A stretch of 64,000 bases of DNA from CAYSUS01 sp964434165. Its GTDB lineage: Bacteria > Planctomycetota > Planctomycetia > Pirellulales > Thermoguttaceae. Both the position numbers and the translations under genes were made by a program. The DNA lies in NCBI GenBank assembly GCA_964434165.1, contig CAYSUS010000031.1:1-64000 (forward strand), given 5' to 3'. This document shows positions 1-8,900 of the stretch, piece after piece. Numbering within the stretch: the first letter of the stretch is position 1; every line of letters begins with the position of its first letter. Below the pieces are notes generated by a model. It was not told the origin of the DNA. It saw nothing but the letters and a program-made list of their open reading frames with translations, and did not search any database.

Positions 1-2337
1 CCCTATCCGCTGAAGCCGTGGAAAGGGGTCCAAGGCAAGACCCTGGACGATTCGAAGCCCTATTTTCTCGGGCAGCCGAAAGCCCCCGAGGATGCTCCGA
101 ATGTTCTGATCATCATGCTGGACGATGCCGGCTATTCGAGCGCAACGTCCTACGGGGGTGTCATGAAGACACCCACCTTTGATCGCATCGGCGATGAAGG
201 CATTCGTTACACCCACATGTCGGTAGCCGCGGTGTGCTCCCCGACCCGCGGCTCCTTGTTGACCGGCTACAACATTCACCAGATCGGAACCGGGATCATC
301 TCAGAATTCGCCACCGGGTATCCGGGCTACAATTCCCAGATCGACTACAGTACCCCGTCCATTGCGAAAATCCTGACGGACAATGGATACGCCACGGCGG
401 CATTCGGCAAATGGCACAACACGCCCATGGAGGAAGCCTCCCCGGCCGGTCCGTTTGAGAGCTGGCCCACCGGGATCTGGGGCTTCGAGTACTTCTGGGG
501 ATTCCTGGGCGGCGAGACCAACCAGTTCCATCCCTTGTTGTACGAGAACACGACCGCCATTGAGACGCCGAAAACGAACGCCGACGGATCAACCTTCCAT
601 ATCTCCCATGGCATGGCGGACCAGGCCATCAAATGGCTGGACAACTGGAAAGGCCTGCGCGACGCCCCTTTCTTCATCTACTACACGCCAGGCGCCGTTC
701 ATGCGCCCATCCAGGTGCCGGAACAATGGCGTGACAAATACCAAGGACAGTTCGACGATGGATGGCATGTCTATCGGGCCGAGCAATTGGAGCGTCAGAA
801 GAAGCTGGGCCTGGTGCCCGAAGACGCCGAGATGGTCGACTGGCCGGAAGTCATTCCCCGATGGGACTCCTTCAGCGACGAGGGAAGAAGGTATTTGGCT
901 CGACAGATGGAGGTGAACGCCGCGTTCCTCGAGCACGTCGATTTCCATATCGGACGGGTCGTCGACCATATCGAAAAGATGGGCGAGCTCGACAACACCC
1001 TGGTCATTTATCTGACCGCCGACAATGGCTGCACCGCGGAAGGAACGCCCACAGGAACGTTCTCCGAGCTGTTGATGCAGAACGGGTTTCCCCCGCTGAC
1101 CATGGAGCAGCAGTTGGAGAAGCTTGAAGACTTCGGAGGGCTGGAAGCCTGGGGCGGGCCGCATCTGGCCAACCATTATTCGGTGGCGTGGGCCTACGCG
1201 TCGTCAACTCCGTTCCAGTGGACGAAGCAGATGGCGTCCCATTTCGGCGGAACCATTTCCGCTACGGCCGTACGCTATCCCAAAGGCATCAAGGCCAGAG
1301 GCGAATGGCGACGGCAGTTTCAGAACGTCACCGACATCGTTCCCACGATCCTGGAAGTAACCGGCGTTCCCGCACCCGACTGTGTGAACGGGCAAAAAAG
1401 GAAGGAGTATCCGGGCAAGTCACTCACCTATGCATGGAATGATCCGGACGCCAAAACCAATCATCCCACCCAATATTTTGAAATGTTAGGATTCGTGGGG
1501 TTGTACCACGAGGGATGGACGCTCTGTGGAAAACCGTACCGTATCCCCTGGTCGGTTGATCCGTCTGCCTTGAAGAACTTTGACCCGCTGAATGTGGAGT
1601 GGGAGCTGTACAACATCAATGAAGACCCCATCCAGCAGGTGAATGTGGCTGATCAGTATCCGGAAAAGGTCAAGGAACTGGAGAAGATCTTCTGGGAAGA
1701 GGCGGAGAAATACGACGTCTATCCCATTGGGGGCTCTCTCGGCAGAATGCTTCAACCGGAATCCAATCCGCAGCGGGCGGCAAAACGACACTGGGAACTG
1801 ACACCCAATGTTTACCGGGTTCCTGAACTGGCAGGGCCGGAGATCAAGTCCACCAACTACGAGGTCAACGCCCATATCACGGCCGATGAGACCACCGAGG
1901 GGGTGATCTATGCGGTCGGCGAGCGTATCGGTGGACAAGTGCTGTTCATCAAGGACGGAAAGCTGAGATACAGCTACTCCACCCTCGGCCTCTACTGGCA
2001 CGATTTCGACGGGGACGTCAAGGTGCCCCACGGTGACGTGAAGATCACCCTCAAGCACACCATGAAAGAGCAAAAGCTGAACGGCCCCTCCACCGTCGAG
2101 CTCTTCATCAACGACAAGAAGGTCGGCCAGATGGACATCACCGCGACGGTCTATGGCTCCTATACGGGCCACGAAACGTTCGATATCGGCCGCGATGAAG
2201 GCATGCCCGTCAATGAAGAGTATGCAGACCAGGGCAAATTCAAGTTCACGGAAGGGCAATTGCACAAGGTCGTATTCGACATCAAGAATCCCGACGAGCA
2301 GGAAGTAAGTCCCGCTGAGTTCAGCGATATTGACTAG
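1..2337 (+). CDS. Arylsulfatase, formylglycine-dependent (5' end outside window)
   Basis: The reading frame is open from the first base, so the start codon and N-terminus lie upstream; 778 residues are visible. It should hydrolyse sulfate esters. Visible residues 41-42 are the metal-binding Asp pair of the LIIMLDDAGY strand, and the CSPTR formylglycine motif has its Cys at visible residue 79, followed by GSLLTG. A GKWH motif and a TADNG metal-ligand motif follow. The last ~200 residues form a beta-rich C-terminal domain, as in the long (about 780-residue) arylsulfatases of proteobacteria and mycobacteria. The Cys-type motif requires a formylglycine-generating enzyme, which is not in the window. 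Base composition is less GC-rich than most of the window. A fragment of a DUF1214 gene follows directly. The natural substrate cannot be read from the sequence. Confidence 0.93.
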   Translation, partial: PYPLKPWKGVQGKTLDDSKPYFLGQPKAPEDAPNVLIIMLDDAGYSSATSYGGVMKTPTFDRIGDEGIRYTHMSVAAVCSPTRGSLLTGYNIHQIGTGIISEFATGYPGYNSQIDYSTPSIAKILTDNGYATAAFGKWHNTPMEEASPAGPFESWPTGIWGFEYFWGFLGGETNQFHPLLYENTTAIETPKTNADGSTFHISHGMADQAIKWLDNWKGLRDAPFFIYYTPGAVHAPIQVPEQWRDKYQGQFDDGWHVYRAEQLERQKKLGLVPEDAEMVDWPEVIPRWDSFSDEGRRYLARQMEVNAAFLEHVDFHIGRVVDHIEKMGELDNTLVIYLTADNGCTAEGTPTGTFSELLMQNGFPPLTMEQQLEKLEDFGGLEAWGGPHLANHYSVAWAYASSTPFQWTKQMASHFGGTISATAVRYPKGIKARGEWRRQFQNVTDIVPTILEVTGVPAPDCVNGQKRKEYPGKSLTYAWNDPDAKTNHPTQYFEMLGFVGLYHEGWTLCGKPYRIPWSVDPSALKNFDPLNVEWELYNINEDPIQQVNVADQYPEKVKELEKIFWEEAEKYDVYPIGGSLGRMLQPESNPQRAAKRHWELTPNVYRVPELAGPEIKSTNYEVNAHITADETTEGVIYAVGERIGGQVLFIKDGKLRYSYSTLGLYWHDFDGDVKVPHGDVKITLKHTMKEQKLNGPSTVELFINDKKVGQMDITATVYGSYTGHETFDIGRDEGMPVNEEYADQGKFKFTEGQLHKVVFDIKNPDEQEVSPAEFSDID

Positions 2338-2341
2338 CCTT

Positions 2342-2617
2342 GATTACTCATCTGCAGGAAGAGCCGCGGGGCTGTGGTCGTTATCTCTGATCGGTTGGAC
2401 GAGCAACGTCTGCCAGTTCCAGTCGTGCCGTCAGCCACAACAGCAAAGTCACCATCAAACCAAATCGGAGGTAGGGGTCCGTTTCGGCGGGAATCCCAAC
2501 AGCGGGAACTACCTGCCCATCACAGAAGGTTGGAACTACGCGATCCGCATGTACCGGCCCCGCAAAGAGATCTTGGACGGCTCCTGGACGTTCCTGTCGT
2601 TCCAGCCAGTCGACTGA
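2342..2617 (+). pseudogene. C-terminal remnant of a DUF1254/DUF1214 protein
   Basis: The last ~45 residues before the stop at 2617 (VRFGGNP...NYLPI...YAIRMYRP...ILDGSW) match what I recognise as the end of DUF1254/DUF1214 proteins. Further upstream, a LWSLSL stretch is in this frame and a LPVPVVPS stretch lies in a neighbouring frame, as expected if an old gene had collected small indels. No start codon with a ribosome binding site precedes it, and the ~350 upstream residues of the family are absent. It directly follows the sulfatase, a partner seen beside DUF1254 genes in other bacteria. Alternatives are a rearranged short gene or a chance ORF, but the C-terminal motif match argues against chance. 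Confidence 0.55.
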
Positions 2618-2729
2618 CCGCCTCGCATGGTTCGCACGGTCTTTGCGCCGACTCCTGCCGTTAGGGTTGGCGCAATCGCCATGGCTTACCAAGGGTGACG
2701 CAATGACTGGCCGTCTGGCGTGAAATGGC

Positions 2730-2746
2730 AACTTGCACTTCAAGTT
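2730..2746. promoter_or_regulatory. Small dyad upstream of the porin gene
   Basis: AACTTG and CAAGTT form a perfect 6-bp inverted repeat with a 5-nt centre in a locally AT-richer segment about 105 bp before the porin start. It could be an operator or an mRNA hairpin. Only the symmetry is seen; no regulator is known. Confidence 0.25.
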
Positions 2747-2849
2747 ATGGAGAAGAAACCCAGCTTTGGCCTTTAGAGGCTCCAGCGCGTGGACGATAGA
2801 CGACAACATCGGGGGACAATGCGCGCACTCTGGAGGAAGCCGGGAACCC

Positions 2850-4160
2850 ATGGCGAAGACGGTATCTTGCATCGCTGCAGTTCTTGCGGCGCTAGTCGCC
2901 TCGCAACCCCTGGGGGCCTCGCTCGCCGCGGCTCAAGAACTCACCGAGGTCGACGTCGACCACGCGCAGAGCACGTGCGACTGCTATTGCTCCCGCGATT
3001 GTGGTTTGTGGGCCCGGCCCCAGTTAACGGGCGACTGGCTCGGGTGTCGGACGGCGTTGGCCGAGAATGGCGTCCTATTCGACGCGAACGTCACACAATT
3101 CTATCAGGGCGTCGCGAGCGGCGGACTTCAGCAGCGATTTCGCTATGGCGGGCACGGCGACTATGTCGGCAAGTTCGACTTCGACAAGCTCATCGGCCAG
3201 GAAGGCCTCTTCCTGCAGTTGCGCGCGGAACACCGATTCGGTCAGGCCATCGGTGTTGAAAGCGGTGCGTTCGGCGCGCCGGCCATCTACGCGAACCTGC
3301 CCTCGCTCGAAACGGAAGACCTGTTGCTCACGAACGTGTTGATCACGCAAGCGCTTTCGGAGCGGTTTATCGTCTTCGCCGGGAAGGTGGATACGCTCGA
3401 CGGCGATATGAACGATTTCGCTCACGGGCGCGGGAAGACCCAGTTTCTGAATACCAACTTCGTGTTCAATCCCATCGCCGTCCAGACCATTCCCTACTCG
3501 ACGCTCGGGGCAGGCTTCTCCATCCTCAAGGAGTTCCAACCCATCTTCAGCTTCAGCGTCCTCAACGCGACCGACACGACGAGAACCAGCGGATTCGACG
3601 AGCTCTTTGAGAAAGGGGTGGTCCTTTCCGGCGAATTGCGTCTCCCCACGCGCTTGCTGGGGCTGCCGGGACACGTCGGTTTTGGCGGGGCTTGGAACAG
3701 CCGTCGCTACATCAAGCTCGGCCAAGACCCGCGAGTCCTCGAGCCAGATATTCCCATTGAACCGACGACCGGTTCCTGGTTTCTGAAATGGAACTTCAAC
3801 CAATACCTTTTTGTGGATCCCTGTGACCCGACAAAGGGCTGGGGACTCTTCGGTCGCGCGGGCATCTCCGACGGCAATCCGAACCCGCTGCACTATACAT
3901 TGAGTTGCGGAGTCGGTGGCTACAGCCCCATCTGCGGACGGGAGAACGACCGATTCGGCATCGGCTGGTACTACGGCGGCGCCAGCTCGCAACTCGGGCC
4001 GTTTTTCAACCCAAACGACGGCACGGGCGTCGAAATCTTCTACAACGCCGCGATCACCCCCTGGTTCGAACTTACGCCCGACCTGCAGATCATCGACGGC
4101 GGGGTCGCTGCCGCCGACACGGCCGTCCTCTTCGGGCTGCGAGCCAACATGGTTTTCTGA
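2850..4160 (+). CDS. OprB-family carbohydrate-selective porin
   Basis: A 436-residue outer-membrane beta-barrel protein. The start at 2850 was chosen over the upstream ATG at 2733 because it is preceded by GGAGGA and begins a classic signal peptide (MAKTVSCIAAVLAALVASQPLGASLAAAQ). The mature N-terminus holds a Cys-rich CDCYC...CGLW stretch, then the RPQLTGDWLGCRTALAENGV block typical of OprB, where the barrel starts. Alternating beta-strand patterns follow, and the chain ends in aromatic Phe (GLRANMVF), as barrel proteins do. Such porins admit sugars and other small solutes. The gene stands alone between the sulfatase/DUF1214 remnant and an inverted-repeat element, so its link to sulfated-sugar use is inference from position only. 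Confidence 0.88.
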   Translation: MAKTVSCIAAVLAALVASQPLGASLAAAQELTEVDVDHAQSTCDCYCSRDCGLWARPQLTGDWLGCRTALAENGVLFDANVTQFYQGVASGGLQQRFRYGGHGDYVGKFDFDKLIGQEGLFLQLRAEHRFGQAIGVESGAFGAPAIYANLPSLETEDLLLTNVLITQALSERFIVFAGKVDTLDGDMNDFAHGRGKTQFLNTNFVFNPIAVQTIPYSTLGAGFSILKEFQPIFSFSVLNATDTTRTSGFDELFEKGVVLSGELRLPTRLLGLPGHVGFGGAWNSRRYIKLGQDPRVLEPDIPIEPTTGSWFLKWNFNQYLFVDPCDPTKGWGLFGRAGISDGNPNPLHYTLSCGVGGYSPICGRENDRFGIGWYYGGASSQLGPFFNPNDGTGVEIFYNAAITPWFELTPDLQIIDGGVAAADTAVLFGLRANMVF

Positions 4161-4353
4161 GAGCGACGCGCCGTCTATTGCGACGCTCCGTGGCATTCGA
4201 TGTGGCCCACTTTGAGGTAGTGTTCTGGTCCAGCGACCCTTGATAACCACATCAGCGAACAGACGAACCCCGAGACAGGGGGAGGCAGCGCTTGTCAATA
4301 TGCGCACAAAGAGTTTGGGTAGGCTCTAGGGTTGGCAGTGCTCTGCTTGTTGC

Positions 4354-4373
4354 TGCTCCCCCATGGGGGAGCA
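4354..4373. repeat. Perfect 20-bp palindrome
   Basis: TGCTCCCCC is followed immediately by its exact reverse complement. The self-complementary sequence lies inside the inverted-repeat element. Its role is unknown. Confidence 0.6.
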
Positions 4374-4667
4374 CGGTTGCAGCGATTATGCGATTCTCTC
4401 GGCCTGTGCCTCCTGTTCCGAGTTGCCCAGCAAGCGAAGCTTGCACCCCCGGGCGCACGGGGATGCGACGGGGATGATGCCTGTCCTTTCCTTTTGCCGT
4501 TCGGGAGAACCAAGCGACGGCAAACTGGACCTGTCCCCGTTTCTCCCACAAGCACCTGCCGGTCGTGCGTGTGAAGCGGGCCGCGTGAGCGGGATTGCGA
4601 ACGCTTGCATATGTCGCCACGCGACCTGTGCGCGCCGATGCCGGCGCGACCGCTGTTCACCCGTCCG

Positions 4668-4808
4668 AACTGTCAAGGATCAACTTGTCTGACCGTGAAA
4701 CCGTTCACGGGTTGGGCCACCTCTCGGCCAGTCGGCCGCCGTTTCGCCGCCCTTTCTCGGGGTTCGTCTGTTCGCTGATGTGGTTATCAAGGGTCGCTGG
4801 ACCAGGAC
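4668..4808 (+). repeat. Dispersed repeat family 1, copy at the element's right end
   Basis: These 141 bp match 51297-51439 with scattered mismatches. A conserved internal hairpin (CCGTGAA...TTCACGG) lies near the left side. The last 58 bp also form the right inverted repeat of the 4222-4808 element. Confidence 0.75.
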
Positions 4809-4874
4809 AGCGTCCCCTTTTCGTCGCCCGAGACGCAATTGCCCTCACCCGGTCACCTCGTCATCCATGCTCCC

Positions 4875-5900
4875 TCACACCCGGACCGTCTTGGCGCCGG
4901 AGCGGATCGACTGCGTCTGCTTGTGGCAGAGGACCAGGGCGTCGCGCGCGAGCTGGGCGTCGAGCACCGGCGGGGGCGTTCCGCTCTTGAGGGCGCGGAC
5001 CGCATCGCTGAGCTCCAGGGGGAAGGCGTCGGGCATGTCGAACTCGCCCAGCTTGGGACGCTTGACCTTGCCGCGCTCGTCCAGGACGGTCAGCGGCAGC
5101 CCGTCGCCCAGGTCGAAGACCAGCGTGGCCTTCTCCAGGTGGATCTCGAAGCCGTGGGTGAAGGGCCGGCCCTGCTGGTTGATCACGCCGCTGGTGGCGG
5201 TGACGACCAGCGAGGGGTCGTCGAAGAGGAACTGGGTGTTGAAGTACTCGGCCACCTCGCCTCGCATGCGGCCCAGGCTCTGCACGGCGCGGGGCTGTCC
5301 GAACAGGGCGCGGATCAGATGCGCGTCGTGGATGTGCAGATCGACCATGGGCCCCCCGCACACGTCGGGCTCGTAGAAGCCCTCGATCCACAGCGGATCG
5401 GAGATGACCCGCTTGAAGTTGCCGCCCAGCAGCCTGCCGTACTTGCCGCCCTTGACGGCGCGCCAGGCGAAATCGTATTCGGGCACGTAGGGAAGCACGT
5501 GGGCGATGAGCAGCATGCGTCCGGCCTTGTGCGCGGCCTTGACCATGCGGTCGGCGTCGGCCGGACGCAGGGCGATGGGCTTCTCGCAGATGACGTGTTT
5601 GCCGGCCTTCAGGGCGGCCACGGTCACGTCGGGGTGCAGGGCGGGCGGGAGGCACACGTCCACCAGGTCGATCGCGTCGTCGGCGAGCAGCTCGTCCACC
5701 TCGGCGTACTGGCCGATGCCGGCGAGGTTCATCTTCGTGCCACGCGGCCCGAAGTTGCCCTGGATCGACCGCCAGTCGCCGAGCCGGCGCGTGGGGTCCT
5801 TCTCGCAGATCGCGGCGACCTTGGCCCCGCGCACCTTCTCGTACGCGTGGTAGTGCGTCATGCCCATGAAACCGAGACCGCAGATGCCGACCTTGATCAT
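4875..5900 (-). CDS. Gfo/Idh/MocA-family NAD(P)-dependent oxidoreductase
   Basis: 341 residues. The start at 5900 (MIKVGICGLGFMG) was preferred over the ATG 45 bp upstream because the Rossmann motif GLGFMG then sits at residues 8-13, as is usual, and GGAG precedes it by about 8 nt. Residues 106-108 are the EKP motif with the catalytic Lys; a GGPMVDLHIHD stretch later supplies the conserved His region of the C-terminal domain. These enzymes oxidise or reduce sugars and inositols using NAD(P). It lies 164 bp downstream of a rhamnulokinase gene on the same strand, which suggests a role in deoxysugar use, but the substrate cannot be fixed from sequence. Confidence 0.88.
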   Translation of the reverse strand: MIKVGICGLGFMGMTHYHAYEKVRGAKVAAICEKDPTRRLGDWRSIQGNFGPRGTKMNLAGIGQYAEVDELLADDAIDLVDVCLPPALHPDVTVAALKAGKHVICEKPIALRPADADRMVKAAHKAGRMLLIAHVLPYVPEYDFAWRAVKGGKYGRLLGGNFKRVISDPLWIEGFYEPDVCGGPMVDLHIHDAHLIRALFGQPRAVQSLGRMRGEVAEYFNTQFLFDDPSLVVTATSGVINQQGRPFTHGFEIHLEKATLVFDLGDGLPLTVLDERGKVKRPKLGEFDMPDAFPLELSDAVRALKSGTPPPVLDAQLARDALVLCHKQTQSIRSGAKTVRV

Positions 5901-6064
5901 GTCGTAGCTCCGGTGTTGGAATGGCGAACGGAAGTCGAAGCCCAAGAGCGCGGAAGGTCACCGAAAAACGGAACGCCGATTCTGCGAGGTTTCGGTCCTT
6001 CGAGATTCCCTCCTTGGCATTTGATTCGGATTTCCCCGCCGCGTGCTTCGCATCTCGCCGGCAA

Positions 6065-7558
6065 TTACGCCGCGAGAACCTTCTCGAACTTCCCGTATGC
6101 CTCGTCCCACGCCGCCGCGTCCCGGGGCAGGTACTCCTCGACGTCGAAGCTGCGGCGCACGACCTCGCGGGCCTCGGCGATGGACCCCACGTCGCCGGCG
6201 GCCACGGCCTGCATCATCACGTTGCCGGTGGCCGTGGCCTCGACGGGGCCGGCCACCAGGCGCCGGTTGCAGGCGTCGGCCATGGCTTGCAGAAGCTGCC
6301 GGTTCTGCGTGCCGCCGCCGACCACGTGGATGGTCTCGATGCGCCCGCCGGCGAGCTCTTCGCACATCCCCAGGACGCGGCGGGACTTCAGAGCCAGGCT
6401 TTCCAGGGCGCAGCGGAGCACGGCGCCCTCGTCGTGGGGCACGGTCTGCCCGGTCCGCTCGCAGAAGGCGCGAATCGCGGCCGGCATGTCGTCTGGGGCG
6501 AGGAAGTCGGGGGCGTCGGGGTCGATGAAGGCGGCCCGCGGCGTGGCGGCCGCGGAGAGCCGGTTGAGGTCCTCCCAGTCGAAGGACCCGCCCGACTGGT
6601 TCCACACACGGCGGCACTCCTGCACGAGCCACAGCCCGGTGATGTTCTTCAGCAGCCGGAACGTATTGCCCACGCCGCCCTCGTTGGTGAAGTTGAACTG
6701 GAGGACCTGATCGTTCACCGCGGGCTGAGGCGCCTCGATGCCCATCAGCGCCCAGGTGCCGAGGCTGATGTAGCACCAGTCGGGCCGCGCGCCGGGCCGG
6801 CTGGCGGCCGGTACGGCCATCACGGCGCTGGCCGTGTCGTGCGTTCCCGGCAGCACGACCCTGGCCGCCGTAAGGCCGCTCTCGGCGACGAGCGCCTCGC
6901 GCAAGGGGCCGAGGAGCGTGCCGGGCGGCTCGATTTTGCCGAGGATGTGGGTCGGCAGGCCGAGCTTGTCGAGCAGTTCGGCGGACCAGTCGCCCTTCCG
7001 CGGATCGTAGAACTGCGAGGTAGTGGCCTCGGTGAACTCGTTGCACTTCGCGCCGGTGAGCAGCCAATGGAACAAGTCGGGCATCATCAGCAGCGTCTCG
7101 GCCACGTCGAGAATCGGCGAGGCGCACAGCCGCATGGCCAGAAGCTGGTACAGCGTGTTGAACTGCATGAACTGCAAGCCCGAGTGGCGGAAGATCTCCT
7201 CGCGCGGGACCATGGAGAAGGCCTTCTCGAGCATGCCGTTGGTGCGCGAGTCGCGATAGGCGCAGGGGTTGGAAAGGAGGACGTCGCCGCGTCCCAGCAG
7301 GCCGAAATCGACCCCCCAGGTATCGACCCCCACGCTGGCAATCCCCGCGCCCCATCGCGCCCCGGCGGCGCGGAGCCCCTGGCGCACGTCGGTCCACTGG
7401 CGGGGCAGGTCCCAGAACAGGCTGCCGGCGATGTCCACGGGGCCGTTCTCGAAGCGATGGACCTCTTCGAGCCGGAGCCGCTCGCCGTCGAAGAGCCCCA
7501 CCACGTGTCGCCCGCTCGAAGCCCCCAAATCGATCGCCAGGTATGCTTTTTCCGCCAT
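6065..7558 (-). CDS. rhaB: Rhamnulokinase (FGGY family)
   Basis: 497 residues, the normal length. It phosphorylates L-rhamnulose to rhamnulose-1-phosphate in the cytoplasm. The N-terminal ATPase-fold motif DLGASSGR (residues 10-17), GVDTWGVDFGLL and the FNTLYQL segment are characteristic of RhaB rather than glycerol or xylulose kinases. A GTHDTASAV motif starts the second domain, and a VVGGGTQN adenosine-binding motif lies near the C-terminus. GGAGG precedes the ATG by about 13 nt. The isomerase and aldolase of the pathway are not in the window; the next gene is a Gfo/Idh oxidoreductase. An AT-rich block with overlapping dyads about 200 bp upstream (7754-7776) is the likely control region. 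Confidence 0.87.
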   Translation of the reverse strand: MAEKAYLAIDLGASSGRHVVGLFDGERLRLEEVHRFENGPVDIAGSLFWDLPRQWTDVRQGLRAAGARWGAGIASVGVDTWGVDFGLLGRGDVLLSNPCAYRDSRTNGMLEKAFSMVPREEIFRHSGLQFMQFNTLYQLLAMRLCASPILDVAETLLMMPDLFHWLLTGAKCNEFTEATTSQFYDPRKGDWSAELLDKLGLPTHILGKIEPPGTLLGPLREALVAESGLTAARVVLPGTHDTASAVMAVPAASRPGARPDWCYISLGTWALMGIEAPQPAVNDQVLQFNFTNEGGVGNTFRLLKNITGLWLVQECRRVWNQSGGSFDWEDLNRLSAAATPRAAFIDPDAPDFLAPDDMPAAIRAFCERTGQTVPHDEGAVLRCALESLALKSRRVLGMCEELAGGRIETIHVVGGGTQNRQLLQAMADACNRRLVAGPVEATATGNVMMQAVAAGDVGSIAEAREVVRRSFDVEEYLPRDAAAWDEAYGKFEKVLAA

Positions 7559-7753
7559 GACTGCCCGTTGTCCTCCGCGGATTTCTGAAGTGTCCAGTTG
7601 AAGAAAATCAGGACCGCGCGCCCGACTAGCCTGCCGATTGCGGGCCCGCCCGTCAAGGGCCCGAACCGCCCGCCCCCGGGAGAAGGGCCTGGGAAGATCA
7701 AGTCGGGCTGAAGGCCTGGACGATACCTCCGAAGGCTGCTACAATAATTCATC

Positions 7754-7776
7754 TTGTTTACAAACAAAATAAACAA
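7754..7776. promoter_or_regulatory. Overlapping dyads in an AT-rich block, putative operator/promoter
   Basis: TTGTTTA (7754-7760) and TAAACAA (7770-7776) are perfect inverted repeats with a 9-nt spacer. Inside, TTGTTT-AC-AAACAA (7754-7767) forms a second dyad. The surrounding 40 bp are strikingly AT-rich for this genome. It lies between the divergent rhaB and cysH genes; LacI-, GntR- or DeoR-type operators look like this, but no such regulator gene is in the window. Confidence 0.45.
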
Positions 7777-7820
7777 TGGCCATGTGACCTCCTGCTCGGA
7801 CTCCCGCCCTGGCGACCGCC

Positions 7821-8672
7821 ATGACCGCACGACCTCGATGTGAAGACCGCGCAGACCGCCTCCTTGGGACCTTCCCGGCGGAGCGCCCGACCGCGGCGCG
7901 TGAAGCCGATGGGGCTGGCCCGCGCGGCGCGCGACCGCGGATTCTCTCGGCCGACGCCCGGCTGTCCGATCCACCGACCCCTGAGGAGTTGGATCAGCTT
8001 GCGGAGGAGAGCCTGGCGCTGGAGGACTCTTATCCGGAGGAGATCATCGCCTGGGCCGTCGAGCACTATCAGCCGAAGCTCACCATGGCGACGGCCTTCG
8101 GCCCGGAGGGGTGCGTGATCCTGTCGATGCTGGCAAGGATCGACCCGGGAGTTTACGTGTTCAATCTGGAGACGGGCTACCAGTTCCGGGAGACGCTCGA
8201 ATTGCGGGATCGGATAGCGGAGCAGCTCGGCATCGTGGTGGACTTTCGCCGACCCGCGTTGAGCGTCGAGCAGTACGAGGCCCTGAACGGCGGGCCGGTT
8301 TACAAGAGCGATCCCGATCGGTGCTGCTTCGATCGCAAGATCACAGTGCTTCGCCAGGTGGCGGCCCAGCATAGCGCCTGGATGAGCGGCATCCGCCGCG
8401 ATCAGAGTCCGCATCGGGCCCACGCGCCGATCGTGGGCTGGGACAGGAAGTTCGGGCTGGTCAAGATCAGCCCGCTCGCCAAGTGGACCAAACGGGACGT
8501 TTGGAAGCGGATCGCCCGCGACAAGATTCCGTACAACCCGCTGCACGAACGCGGCTACCCGAGCGTGGGCTGCTGGCCTTGCACCCGCGCCGTGGGACTT
8601 GGCGAGGACGAGCGTGCCGGGCGTTGGAGCGGCAGCGGCAAGACCGAGTGCGGTTTGCACACCAGCGACTGA
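7821..8672 (+). CDS. cysH: Phosphoadenylyl/adenylyl-sulfate reductase (CysH family, Fe-S type)
   Basis: 283 residues as drawn; the first ~45 are not conserved-looking and the true start may be further in, as no strong ribosome binding site precedes 7821. It reduces activated sulfate (APS or PAPS) to sulfite. TAFGPEG (91-97) is the nucleotide-binding loop. Cys168-Cys169 and Cys251-x2-Cys254 give the CC...CxxC set that binds [4Fe-4S] in the APS-reducing type, and KTECGLH (Cys277) is the catalytic C-terminal motif. The Fe-S cysteines point to APS as substrate. An Rrf2-family regulator follows 413 bp downstream. No other sulfate-assimilation gene is in the window. Confidence 0.9.
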   Translation: MTARPRCEDRADRLLGTFPAERPTAAREADGAGPRGARPRILSADARLSDPPTPEELDQLAEESLALEDSYPEEIIAWAVEHYQPKLTMATAFGPEGCVILSMLARIDPGVYVFNLETGYQFRETLELRDRIAEQLGIVVDFRRPALSVEQYEALNGGPVYKSDPDRCCFDRKITVLRQVAAQHSAWMSGIRRDQSPHRAHAPIVGWDRKFGLVKISPLAKWTKRDVWKRIARDKIPYNPLHERGYPSVGCWPCTRAVGLGEDERAGRWSGSGKTECGLHTSD

Positions 8673-8695
8673 CGGCGCCTGCGACCGATTGGCAA

Positions 8696-8716
8696 GGCGG
8701 GCCATGCCGGCCCGCC
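8696..8716 (+). terminator. Terminator-like GC hairpin after cysH
   Basis: GGCGGGCC and GGCCCGCC form a perfect 8-bp stem with a 5-nt loop, 24 bp past the cysH stop. No U-tract follows, so it may act with Rho or only stabilise the 3' end. Confidence 0.45.
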
Positions 8717-8900
8717 CTACGATGAAGGTGTGCGGGGCGGGACCCCGAGGCCTGCTTCGTCGCGACGGGTCGTGCCAGCCCGAACTCGAAAGGAAGCGGC
8801 GACCCCCCGCACGAGAGCCGCGATGCCCCCGCGGAATGAGGCGTGTCCGGCCAGGTGCGTTTTGTCTGCTCTCGGCTCGCCGGCGGAGTGGCCGTGCACC

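Larger units (their letters stand above)
4222..4808. mobile_element. MITE-like element with 58-bp terminal inverted repeats
   Basis: The left end (4222-4279) and right end (4751-4808) are near-identical inverted copies that begin GTTCTGGTCCAGCGACCC and GTCCTGGTCCAGCGACCC when read inward. The 587-bp element encodes no transposase. The right 141 bp recur at 51297-51439 with the same outer boundary (GGACCAGGAC). No clear target-site duplication is visible. The interior has a GGACCTGTCCCCGTTT motif of a kind often seen near REP-type repeats, and a perfect 20-bp palindrome at 4354-4373. A non-autonomous transposable element is the simplest reading; a large REP/BIME-type array is the alternative. 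Confidence 0.6.
4161..4874. other. Non-coding region holding an inverted-repeat element
   Basis: 714 bp without a supportable gene between the convergent porin and Gfo/Idh genes. Most of it is the element at 4222-4808. The rest shows an imperfect hairpin right after the porin stop (GAGCGACGC with GCGACGCTC, about 4163-4188) that could terminate the porin transcript. Confidence 0.7.
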
